Shown here: positions 24,278 to 32,579 of the stretch, one piece after another
How the letters are laid out: the number at the start of each line of letters is the position of its first letter
Position numbering within the stretch: the first letter of the stretch is position 1
NCBI GenBank assembly: GCA_017745595.1
Contig: WMBV01000010.1
Span: 89,777 to 153,776 of the forward strand
DNA: 64,000 nucleotides
Origin: Bordetella petrii
GTDB lineage: Bacteria > Pseudomonadota > Gammaproteobacteria > Burkholderiales > Burkholderiaceae_B
Direction: 5' to 3'
The notes under the pieces: generated by a model
What the model saw: the letters and a program-made list of their open reading frames with translations, nothing else
Databases searched by the model: none
Told to the model about the DNA's origin: nothing
Made by a program: the position numbers and the translations under genes

Positions 24278-25474
24278 CTACAGCGCCTCGAAGATGCCGG
24301 CCGCGCCCATGCCGGTGCCCACGCACATGGTGACCATGCCGTATTTGCCGCCGGTGCGGCGCAGGCCGTGCACCAGGGTGGCGGTGCGGATGGCGCCGGT
24401 GGCGCCCAGCGGATGGCCCAGCGCGATGGCGCCGCCCAGCGGATTGACGCGCGCCGGGTCCAGGCCCAGGTCGCGCATCACGGCCAGGGATTGGGCGGCA
24501 AAGGCCTCGTTCAGTTCGATCCAGTCGAGCTCGTGCTGGGCGATGCCGGCACGGGCCAGCGCCTTGGGTATGGCCATCTTGGGGCCGATGCCCATGATTT
24601 CCGGGGGCACGCCGGCCACCGAGAAACTGACGAAGCGGGCCAGCGGGGCCAGGTCCAGTTCGCGCAGCACGCGCTCGGACACCAGTACCACCGCGGCGGC
24701 GCCGTCGGACATCTGCGAACTGTTGCCGGCCGTGACCGAGCCGCGCGCGGCGAACACCGGCCTGAGCTTGGCCAGCGCTTCGGCGCTGGTGTCCGGGCGC
24801 GGGCCCTCGTCGTACTCGGACAGGCGTTCGACGCCGCGCACCGCGCCGGCCTCGCCGGGCACGTGCTTGACGACCTGGTAGGGCGTGATTTCCGCATCGA
24901 AGTGCCCGGCCGCGATGGCGACGCAGGCCTTCTGGTGCGACGCCAGCGCAAAGGCGTCCTGGTCTTCGCGCGACACCTTCCATTGCGCGGCGACTTTCTC
25001 GCCGGTGAGGCCCATGCCGTAGGCCATGCCCAGGTTTTCGTCGTGCGCGAAGATCTCGGGATTGATGGCGACCTTGTTGCCCATGATCTGCGGCATGGCG
25101 CTCATGGATTCCGTGCCGGCGGCGATCATCACGTCGGCCGCGCCCAGCTGGATGCGCGCGGCCGCATCGGCCACCGCCTGCAGGCCCGACGCGCAGAAGC
25201 GGTTCACGGTGACGCCCGGCACGCCGTCGGGCAGGCCCGCCAGCAGCAGGCTCATGCGCGCCACGTTCATGCCTTGCTCGGCCTCGGGCATGGCGCAGCC
25301 GGCGATCACGTCTTCGACGCGCGCCGGGTCCAGCGCCGGCACTTGCGCCAGCGCGGCGCGCAAGGCGGCGGCCAGCATGTCGTCGGGGCGCGTGGTGGCG
25401 TAGACCCCGTTGCGCTTGCCCACGGGCAGGCGCGTGGCGGCCACGATATAGGCGTCCTGGATCTGTTTGCTCAT
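24278..25474 (-). CDS. fadA: Acetyl-CoA acyltransferase (3-ketoacyl-CoA thiolase)
   Basis: A 398-residue thiolase, the last step of beta-oxidation. The nucleophilic Cys94 is in NRFCASGLQAV, the His block is NPLGGAIALGHPLGATGA, and the second catalytic Cys is in VTMCVGTGMGAAG. Two ATGs lie side by side; the second (25474) is preferred because AAGGA stands six bases before it. It lies 21 bp after the FadN-type multifunctional gene and probably forms a complex with that protein. This is one of two thiolases in the island. Confidence 0.93.
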   Translation of the reverse strand: MSKQIQDAYIVAATRLPVGKRNGVYATTRPDDMLAAALRAALAQVPALDPARVEDVIAGCAMPEAEQGMNVARMSLLLAGLPDGVPGVTVNRFCASGLQAVADAAARIQLGAADVMIAAGTESMSAMPQIMGNKVAINPEIFAHDENLGMAYGMGLTGEKVAAQWKVSREDQDAFALASHQKACVAIAAGHFDAEITPYQVVKHVPGEAGAVRGVERLSEYDEGPRPDTSAEALAKLRPVFAARGSVTAGNSSQMSDGAAAVVLVSERVLRELDLAPLARFVSFSVAGVPPEIMGIGPKMAIPKALARAGIAQHELDWIELNEAFAAQSLAVMRDLGLDPARVNPLGGAIALGHPLGATGAIRTATLVHGLRRTGGKYGMVTMCVGTGMGAAGIFEAL

Positions 25475-25495
25475 CATGATTCCTTAAGGCCCGCG

Positions 25496-27889
25496 CTAGT
25501 TGCGCAGCGGTTTGCCGGTTTCAAGGGTATGGCGGATGCGCGCCTGGGTTTCGGGCGTGCGCAGCAGCGCCACGAACTCGCGGCGTTCCACCGCCAGCAG
25601 CCATGCTTCGTCGACCCGGGTGCCGGCGTCGACTTCGCCGCCGCACAGCGCCACGGCGGCACTGCGCGCCACCCGGTAGTCGTGCGCGCTGATCATGCCG
25701 CCTTCGCGCATGTTGACCAGAACCATTTCGAAGTTGGCGATGCCGGTGCGGCCGGCTACCGGTATGCCTTGCGGCCGCGCCGGCGGCACGTGGCCGATGT
25801 CGGCGGCGGCCCGCGCCTGGCGCAGCGCGACCCACAGCAGTTCATCGGGATGGAACACGACGGTGTCGGTGTTCTGCGCGTAGCCCATGTCGACCGCCTG
25901 CAGCGCGCTTTTTGAGACCTGCGCGGTGGCGATGTTCTGGAACACCGGTTGCAGGTACGGGAAGACTTCGGCCGGGGTGGCCGTGGCGGCCGCGAGCGCG
26001 GCGGCCCGCAAGGCCAGGGTCTTGCTGCCGCCGCCGGCCGGCACCAGGCCCACGCCGGCCTCGACCAGGCCGATGTAGCTTTCCAGGGCCAGCACGCGAT
26101 GGCTGCAATGCATCAGGAATTCGCAGCCGCCGCCCAGCGCCATGCCCTGCACCGCGGCCACCGTGGGGACGCGGGCATAGCGCAGCGCCAGCGAGGCGCG
26201 CTGGAATTTTTCCACGGTGGCTTCCAGCAGGTCGAACTGGCCGGCGGCGCATGCCTGCGCCACTTGTGCCAGGTTGGCGCCTACCGCGAAGGGCGGCTCG
26301 TGCCACAGCACCAGCGCGTCGAGCGCCTGCTCGCTGCGCTCGACCGCCTGCATGACGCCGTCGAGCACTTCGTCGCCGATGGCGTGCATTTTCGAGGTGA
26401 ACGACAGAATGCCGATGCCGGCATCGACCTCGGGCAGGTGCCACAGCCGCACGCCTTCGTTTTCCCATAGCGTGGCGCCGCGCGCGGCGGGCGCTTCGCC
26501 CACCAGGCGTTCGGGAAGCAACTGGCGCGCGTAGACGGGCAGGGCCGAGCGCGGCTGTTGGCGATGGTCGCGCGCCGAATACGAACCCTGTGCATCGTGC
26601 ACGCCGGCGCGGCCGGGCTCGAGGGCCCAGGCGGGCAGGGGCGCGCGGCTCATGGCCTGGCCGGCGTCGATGTCTTCGGCCACGGCGGCGGCAATGGCCT
26701 GCCAGCCGGCTGCCTGCCAGGTTTCGAACGGGCCCAGCGCCCAGCCGAAGCCCCAGCGCATGGCCAGGTCGGCATCGCGCGCGTTGGCGGCGATGTGTTC
26801 GAGCTGGAAGGCGCTGTAGTGGAAGATATCGCGGAACAGGCTCCACAGGAACCGGGCCTGCGGATGTTCGCTGGCGCGCAAGGCGGCGAAGCGCAGGGCC
26901 GGATCGCGCTGCTTCAGGATGGCGTCGACTTCGTCGGCCACCGCGCCGGCCGAGGGCCGGTAGTCGCCGGCGGCGGGGTCCAGCACCCGGATTTCCTTGC
27001 CCACTTTGCGGTACACGCCCGCACCGCTTTTCTGCCCCAGCGCGCCGCGCTGGATCAGGGCATCCAGCCAGGCGGGCAGCTGGAAGTGCGCGTGCCAGGG
27101 GTCGTCGGGCAGCTTGTCGCGCATGGTGCCCACGACGTGGGCCAGGGTATCCAGGCCCACCACGTCGGCGGTGCGATAGGTGGCGCTTTTGGGCCGGCCG
27201 ATTTTCGGGCCGGTCAGGGCGTCGACCTCATCGAAGCCCAGGCCCAGCCGTTCGGTGTGATGCAGGGCCGCCAGGATGGAGAACACGCCGATACGGTTGG
27301 CGATGAAGTTGGGCGTGTCCAGCGCGCGGATGACACCCTTGCCCAGCCGCGTGGTCAGCCAGGCCTCGAGGTGGTCGAGCACGTCGGCCTGGGTGTGCGG
27401 CGTGGCGATGAGTTCGACCAGGCGCATGTAGCGCGGGGGGTTGAAGAAATGCACGCCGCAGAAACGGGGGCGCAGCGCCGCGGGCAAGGCATCGGCCAGT
27501 TCGCCGATCGACAGGCCCGACGTGTTCGAGGCCAGGATGGCGCCGGGCGCCACGTGCGGGGCGATGCGCTCGTATAGCGCCGTTTTCCAGTCCATGCGCT
27601 CGGCGATGGCTTCGATGACGAGGTCGCAGCCGGCCAGGCGTTCGAGGTGGTCGTCGTAGTTGGCCGGCGTGATCAGCGCCAGGCGCGACGGGCTGGCCAG
27701 CGGCGCGGGTTCGAGTTTCTTCAGGCCGGCCAGCGCCTTGTTGGCGATGGCGTTGCGTTCGCCTTCTTTGGCGGTCAGGTCGAACAGGATCACCGGCACG
27801 CCGGCATTGGCCAGGTGGGCGGCGATCTGCGCGCCCATGACGCCGGCACCCAGCACGGCGGCGTGTTTGACGATGAACTTGTTGCTCAA
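25496..27889 (-). CDS. 3-hydroxyacyl-CoA dehydrogenase / enoyl-CoA hydratase, FadN-type domain order
   Basis: A 797-residue bifunctional enzyme of beta-oxidation. The N-terminal half is the NAD-dependent 3-hydroxyacyl-CoA dehydrogenase (GAGVMG at 14-19, catalytic His in CGVHFFNPPRYM). The C-terminal third is a crotonase domain (oxyanion region VQGMALGGGCEFLMHCSH, then GLVEAGVGLVPAGGGSK). This dehydrogenase-first order is that of B. subtilis FadN (789 residues) and the reverse of E. coli FadB/FadJ. The start is TTG, supported by AAGGAG seven bases upstream. The downstream gene is its thiolase partner. Confidence 0.92.
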   Translation of the reverse strand: MSNKFIVKHAAVLGAGVMGAQIAAHLANAGVPVILFDLTAKEGERNAIANKALAGLKKLEPAPLASPSRLALITPANYDDHLERLAGCDLVIEAIAERMDWKTALYERIAPHVAPGAILASNTSGLSIGELADALPAALRPRFCGVHFFNPPRYMRLVELIATPHTQADVLDHLEAWLTTRLGKGVIRALDTPNFIANRIGVFSILAALHHTERLGLGFDEVDALTGPKIGRPKSATYRTADVVGLDTLAHVVGTMRDKLPDDPWHAHFQLPAWLDALIQRGALGQKSGAGVYRKVGKEIRVLDPAAGDYRPSAGAVADEVDAILKQRDPALRFAALRASEHPQARFLWSLFRDIFHYSAFQLEHIAANARDADLAMRWGFGWALGPFETWQAAGWQAIAAAVAEDIDAGQAMSRAPLPAWALEPGRAGVHDAQGSYSARDHRQQPRSALPVYARQLLPERLVGEAPAARGATLWENEGVRLWHLPEVDAGIGILSFTSKMHAIGDEVLDGVMQAVERSEQALDALVLWHEPPFAVGANLAQVAQACAAGQFDLLEATVEKFQRASLALRYARVPTVAAVQGMALGGGCEFLMHCSHRVLALESYIGLVEAGVGLVPAGGGSKTLALRAAALAAATATPAEVFPYLQPVFQNIATAQVSKSALQAVDMGYAQNTDTVVFHPDELLWVALRQARAAADIGHVPPARPQGIPVAGRTGIANFEMVLVNMREGGMISAHDYRVARSAAVALCGGEVDAGTRVDEAWLLAVERREFVALLRTPETQARIRHTLETGKPLRN

Positions 27890-27918
27890 AGCGATCTCCT
27901 TGGGGGCGGCGCGGCCCG

Positions 27919-27936
27919 CGGCCCCGATAGGGGCCG
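27919..27936 (-). terminator. GC-rich hairpin after fadL
   Basis: CGGCCCC and GGGGCCG around GATA lie 36-53 bp after the FadL-like gene's stop. There is no T-run, so it may attenuate or stabilise rather than terminate. Confidence 0.35.
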
Positions 27937-27971
27937 TGGGCGGGCGCCGCGGGTCTGGCGTGCGGCGGCCG

Positions 27972-29261
27972 TCAGAACCGGGTGGACACCTGGATGCCCA
28001 GGATGTTGCCCTTGCTGCTGTAGTCGCCCGCCACGCGTCCGCGGGTCAGGGCATTGCCCGAATCGTTGTCGATGCCGACATCGCGCAGGTACAGGTAGGT
28101 ATAGCCGACGTCGATGCTGGTGTCTTTGCTTGCCTGATACTGTACTCCGGTAGAGAACCACCAGCGATCGGTGTCGGGCAGCGAGGTGGGACGGTCGGAC
28201 GGGTTGTGCACGGGGGATTGGTCCCAGGCCAGGCCGAAGCGCCATTTCCATTTGGGCGCGAACTGGTAGTTGGCGCCCAGCGCCACGCGCCACGAATCGC
28301 GGAAATCGAGCGGCAGCGTGTCGGTGGGGCCGCCGTCGTTCTGGATTTTCAGCTGCGGCAGGCTGCTCCAGCCCGTCCAGGATACATCGGCCAGCAGTTC
28401 CCAGCGCTCGTTCAGGCGGTGCATGGCGCTGAGAATGAGCGTATCGGGCAGGTCGACGCTGGCCTTGGCGTCGTACGACAGCGACTGGCCGGGCGCATAG
28501 CCGTCGATCTTGGTGTCGCCGCGGGCGGTGTGCTTGATCTTGGACCGGTACGAAAGGCCGATGCGGGTGTCTTCGGTGGGCTGCAGCATGAAGCCGGCAT
28601 TCCAGCCCCAGGCATCGCCGTCCAGGTTGAGATCGGCATCGCCCGGCAGGAACGGCCCGGTGGGCCTGACCGGCACCACGACCTTCTTGGTGTACTGGGC
28701 ATCGATATATTGCCAGTTCAGGCCGAAGCCCATCGAAAACTGCTCGTTGACCTTGTAGGCGATCGACGGGTTGATGTTGATGGTCTTGATGTCGAACTTG
28801 GTGGAGTGGTACTGGCCGACCCAGTCGTCGTCGTACTCGGTCATCAGGCCGAACGGCGCGCCCATGCCCACGCCGATGAACCATTTTTCGTTGAGCTGCC
28901 ACGAAAAATAGGCGTTGGGCACGATGCCCAGGTTGCCCGCGTCGCCGCCATTGCCGCCGGTGGGCACGCCGCCGCCCAGGGCGGTGGGATTGCGGCTGTT
29001 GCCGTTGTCGCGGAACTTGAACGACGGCAGGATGGCGTTGACGCCGGCCGATACGCTGAAGCCCGGCAGGTAGGTCATGCCCGCCGGGTTGAAATAGATG
29101 GTGCTGGCGTTTTCGGCCACGGCCGCCGAGCCGGCATAGGCATTGCCCAGGCCGCTGGCGTTTTGTTCCAGCAACTGGAACCCCGCGGCATGGACCGTAC
29201 CCGCGACGCTGGCCGCTAATGCGGCTGACAAGGTGCTCAGTGCCCACGATGCTTTAGTCAT
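27972..29261 (-). CDS. fadL: FadL/OMPP1-family outer-membrane fatty acid porin
   Basis: A 429-residue beta-barrel transporter with a Sec signal peptide (cleavage after GTVHA, about residue 25). The mature start AGFQLLEQNASGLGNAYAG followed by ENASTIYFNPAGMTYLPG is the FadL family signature (hatch and the N-P-A turn), and the chain ends with Phe, as barrel proteins do. It brings long-chain fatty acids through the outer membrane for the surrounding enzymes. The ribosome-binding site GGAGGAG is strong. It lies between the two multifunctional enzyme genes. Confidence 0.92.
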   Translation of the reverse strand: MTKASWALSTLSAALAASVAGTVHAAGFQLLEQNASGLGNAYAGSAAVAENASTIYFNPAGMTYLPGFSVSAGVNAILPSFKFRDNGNSRNPTALGGGVPTGGNGGDAGNLGIVPNAYFSWQLNEKWFIGVGMGAPFGLMTEYDDDWVGQYHSTKFDIKTININPSIAYKVNEQFSMGFGLNWQYIDAQYTKKVVVPVRPTGPFLPGDADLNLDGDAWGWNAGFMLQPTEDTRIGLSYRSKIKHTARGDTKIDGYAPGQSLSYDAKASVDLPDTLILSAMHRLNERWELLADVSWTGWSSLPQLKIQNDGGPTDTLPLDFRDSWRVALGANYQFAPKWKWRFGLAWDQSPVHNPSDRPTSLPDTDRWWFSTGVQYQASKDTSIDVGYTYLYLRDVGIDNDSGNALTRGRVAGDYSSKGNILGIQVSTRF

Positions 29262-29317
29262 GTGTCTCCTCCTTCAGGCTAAAACTGGCTGGTGTGGCTG
29301 CGATGGGGTGGGTGTTG

Positions 29318-31285
29318 TTATGGGTGTGCGGAGCCGGGCCGCGCGCCCGGCGGGCCGGCGGGCGCGCGATAGTGCAGGGGCCCGCCGGTGTAGGGCGCGA
29401 AGCCGGTGCCGAAAATGACGCCGGCATCGACGAGGTCGGCGTCGGCCACGACCCCGTCGTTCAATTGACGCCGGGCGCGGTCGATCAGCGGCTGCACCAG
29501 GCGCTGCGCCAGGCCCGCGGGCGGCGCGCCCGCGGCGTTCTTGCGCGGCTTGCCGTCTTGCCATGCATAGAACCCCTGGCCCGTCTTGCGGCCCAGTTCT
29601 TCGCGGGCGATATGGTCCGCCAGGCAGCGCGGCGGCTCGGCCTGGGCGGCCAGCTGGCGGCCGGCGGCCAGGGCGATGTCGAGACCCACCGTGTCGGCGA
29701 GTTCGAGCGGGCCCATGGGCATGCCGAAGTCGGTCATGGCGCGGTCGATGGTGGCCGGGGCCAGCCCTTCGTCGACGCAGCGCATGGCCTCGAGCATGTA
29801 GGGCGCCAGCACCGCGTTGACCAGGAAGCCCGGCGCGTCGCGCACCGGCAGGGGTAGCTTGCCCAGTTGGCCGACGAACGCGCAGGCGCGCGCCTGCGCG
29901 CCGTGCGGATCGGCGCCGGCCTGCACGACCTCGACCAGCGGCATCTGGGCCACCGGGTTGAAGAAGTGGATGCCGATGAGTTGATCGGGCCGCTCGAGCC
30001 CCTGGCGCAGCGCCGCCAGCGACAGGCTGGACGTATTGGTGGCAAGCAGCGCGTCGGGCCGCATGCGCGGCTGCAGGGCGCGATACAGCGCCTGCTTGGC
30101 CTGGGCTTGTTCGGTGATGGCCTCGATGACGATATCGGCGCGCGCCACGCCGTGGCCGGACGGATCGGGGACGAGCCGGTCGGAGGCGGCCCGCGCCGCG
30201 CGCGGGTCTTTCAGTTTGCGCGCATACAGCGCCGCGGCGCGGCCGATGGCCGGCGCGATGCGCGCGGCATCCTGGTCTTGCAGGGTGACCGTCATGCCTT
30301 TCAGGGCGCACCAGGCGGCGATGTCGCCCCCCATGGTGCCGGCGCCCACCACGTGCACATGCGCCGCCGGGGCGGCGCCTTCGGCCGGCTTGCCATGGGC
30401 CTTCAGGCGCTCTTGCAGGCGGAATACGCGCAACAGGTTGCGCGCCGTGTCGGACGTGAGAATGCGCTGCACCACGTCGGGCGCGCGCAGCGCATTGCCT
30501 CCGTGGCGGGCCCACAGGGCGACGATGGCCGGCGCCGCCGGATAGTGCCCTTGCGGATCTTTGGCGGCGATGCGCTGCCGGGCGCGGCGCGCCACCAGCA
30601 GCTTGAGGGGCCAGCGGTCGAGCCAGCCCGGCACGCCGCGCGCCCGGCGCGGCCGCTGGCCGCCGAGCACGTGCTGGCGGGCCGCGGCATCGGCCAGGCG
30701 CGGCGGCACGCGGGCGTCGACCAGGCCCAGCGCGGCGGCCCGGCGGGCATCGGCCGGACGGCCGGTGAGCATCATGTCGAGCGCGGCGGGCGCGCCCACC
30801 AGGCGCGGCAGCCGGCGCATGCCGCCCCAGCCGGGAAAGATGCCCAGCATGACTTCGGGCAGGGCCAGCGACGTGCCGGGCTGATCGACGGCCAGCCGGT
30901 AGCGGCACGCCAGGGCGAGTTCCAGGCCGCCGCCCAGACAGTGGCCATGGATGAGCGCCAGGGTGGGATACGGCACGGCGGCCAGGCGGTTGAACAGGTG
31001 CCAGCCGCGTTCGACCAGCGCCTGCGCCTGCTGGGGCGTGGCGAGCTGCGAGAATTCGTCGACGTCGGCGCCGGCGATGAACCCCGCGGCCTTGCCGGAC
31101 CGCACGATGAGGCCGGCGGGGGGATCGGCCTGCAGGGTGTCGAGCACGGCGGCCAGTTCGGCCATGACGTCGGCGGACAAGGCATTGACGGCGGCGCCGG
31201 CCCGGTCGAGCGTCAGCCAGGCCAGGCCGTCGGCCTGGCGTTCGAGCCGCCAATGGCGCCAGGCGGGGGACGTTGCGGTGTTCAT
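29318..31285 (-). CDS. fadJ: Multifunctional enoyl-CoA hydratase / 3-hydroxyacyl-CoA dehydrogenase (FadJ/FadB type)
   Basis: A 655-residue enzyme in the usual order: an N-terminal crotonase domain (AGFIAGADVDEF, then LIHGHCLGGGLELALACRYRL and LPEVMLGIFPGWGG, with both hydratase glutamates), then a dehydrogenase domain (GAGTMGGDIAAW; HFFNPVAQMPLVEVV) and the C-terminal helical part. ATG 31285 overlaps the stop of the upstream thiolase gene by four bases, marking a coupled pair like fadI-fadJ. E. coli FadJ is 714 residues. The symbol is by resemblance. Confidence 0.9.
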   Translation of the reverse strand: MNTATSPAWRHWRLERQADGLAWLTLDRAGAAVNALSADVMAELAAVLDTLQADPPAGLIVRSGKAAGFIAGADVDEFSQLATPQQAQALVERGWHLFNRLAAVPYPTLALIHGHCLGGGLELALACRYRLAVDQPGTSLALPEVMLGIFPGWGGMRRLPRLVGAPAALDMMLTGRPADARRAAALGLVDARVPPRLADAAARQHVLGGQRPRRARGVPGWLDRWPLKLLVARRARQRIAAKDPQGHYPAAPAIVALWARHGGNALRAPDVVQRILTSDTARNLLRVFRLQERLKAHGKPAEGAAPAAHVHVVGAGTMGGDIAAWCALKGMTVTLQDQDAARIAPAIGRAAALYARKLKDPRAARAASDRLVPDPSGHGVARADIVIEAITEQAQAKQALYRALQPRMRPDALLATNTSSLSLAALRQGLERPDQLIGIHFFNPVAQMPLVEVVQAGADPHGAQARACAFVGQLGKLPLPVRDAPGFLVNAVLAPYMLEAMRCVDEGLAPATIDRAMTDFGMPMGPLELADTVGLDIALAAGRQLAAQAEPPRCLADHIAREELGRKTGQGFYAWQDGKPRKNAAGAPPAGLAQRLVQPLIDRARRQLNDGVVADADLVDAGVIFGTGFAPYTGGPLHYRAPAGPPGARPGSAHP

Positions 31286-32571
31286 GGGGTGGGCTCCGTT
31301 TCGACCAGCATCGCGCCGCCTTGGCCTCCGCCGATGCAGATGGCCGCCATGCCGCGCCGCAAGCCCCTGGCCCGCAAGGCTTGCAGCAGATGCAGCACGA
31401 TGCGCGCGCCCGAAGCGCCGACCGGATGGCCCAGCGCGATGGCGCCGCCATCGACGTTGAGCCGGTTCTGGTCGAGCGCGCCCCAGGCGCCGGTACCCAG
31501 GTGCTCGCGGCAATAAGATTCATCTTCCCATGCGGCCAGGCAGCCCAGCACCTGGGCCGCGAAGGCCTCGTTGATTTCCCACAAGTCCAGGTCATCGAGG
31601 CCCAGCCCGTGCCGCTGCAGGATGGGCGTGGCGGCATGCACCGGGCCCAGGCCCATCTGGGCCGGGTCCAGTCCCGCCCATTGCGTGTCGATGATGCGCC
31701 CCAGCGGGCGCAGGTTCCAGCGCCGCACGGCGTCTTCGGAGGCCAGCAGCAGCAGGGCGGCGCCGTCGGTGACCTGCGAGCTGTTGCCCGCGGTGATGTT
31801 GCCCCAGGGCTTGTCGAACACCGGCCGCAGCTTCGCCAGGCGTTCGGGCGTGGAATCGTCGCGCACGCCGTCGTCGTGGGGATACAGTGTGCCGCGCGCG
31901 TCGACCAGCGGCACGATTTCGTCGAGCGCGCCCGCGGCCCGCGCCGCCAGGGCGCGGGTGTGGCTGCGCGCGGCGTAGGCGTCCATGGCGGCGCGGCCGA
32001 TGTGGAAGCGGGCCGCCAGGTTTTCGGCCGTCTGGCCCATGGACAGGCCCACCACCGGATCGGTCAGGCCTTTCAGCAGGCCGATGACGGGCGCCAGGCC
32101 GCGCCAGGGGAAGCCGCGCAGGGCCGCCAGACGCGCGCTTGCGCCGCGGGCCGCGTTCCAGCGGGCCAGCCAGCGCGTCATGGCGTCGGACACCAGCAAG
32201 GGCGCGCGCGACAGCGCATCGACGCCGCCGGCCAGCACCAGCGAGGCGCGGCCCGTGTGGATGTTGGCGATGGCGGAATCCAGCGCCTGCATGCCCGAGG
32301 CGCAGTTGCGCATGACGGTCCAGCCGGGTACGCGGTGGCCGCAGCCCAGCCGCAAGGCGATCACCCGGCCGATGTTGACTTCGTCGGGCGACGGCGCGGC
32401 GCAACCGACGATGACCTCGTCGAGGTCGGCCGGGGCAAAGGGCTGGCGCAGCAGCAGGGCGCGCCCGGCCTGCACGGCCAGGTCGGCGGCCGCGAACGGC
32501 CCCGGTGCATTGCGCGCCTTGAGAAAGGGGCTGCGCGCGCCGTCCACGACATAGATGGGAGCATGGGCCAT
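31282..32571 (-). CDS. fadI: Acetyl-CoA C-acyltransferase (FadI-type thiolase)
   Basis: A 429-residue thiolase with Cys in MRNCASGMQAL, His in NVDGGAIALGHPVGASGA and the second Cys in AICIGGGQGGA. The length and the inserted loop (DAMTRWLARWNAARGASAR) fit the FadI type of mitochondrial-trifunctional-beta-like thiolases (E. coli FadI is 436). The start ATG at 32571 lies eight bases beyond the fadE stop; the frame is open upstream but only as shadow of fadE. It is coupled to the FadJ-type gene. Confidence 0.92.
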   Translation of the reverse strand: MAHAPIYVVDGARSPFLKARNAPGPFAAADLAVQAGRALLLRQPFAPADLDEVIVGCAAPSPDEVNIGRVIALRLGCGHRVPGWTVMRNCASGMQALDSAIANIHTGRASLVLAGGVDALSRAPLLVSDAMTRWLARWNAARGASARLAALRGFPWRGLAPVIGLLKGLTDPVVGLSMGQTAENLAARFHIGRAAMDAYAARSHTRALAARAAGALDEIVPLVDARGTLYPHDDGVRDDSTPERLAKLRPVFDKPWGNITAGNSSQVTDGAALLLLASEDAVRRWNLRPLGRIIDTQWAGLDPAQMGLGPVHAATPILQRHGLGLDDLDLWEINEAFAAQVLGCLAAWEDESYCREHLGTGAWGALDQNRLNVDGGAIALGHPVGASGARIVLHLLQALRARGLRRGMAAICIGGGQGGAMLVETEPTP

Positions 32572-32579
32572 GGCGGTTC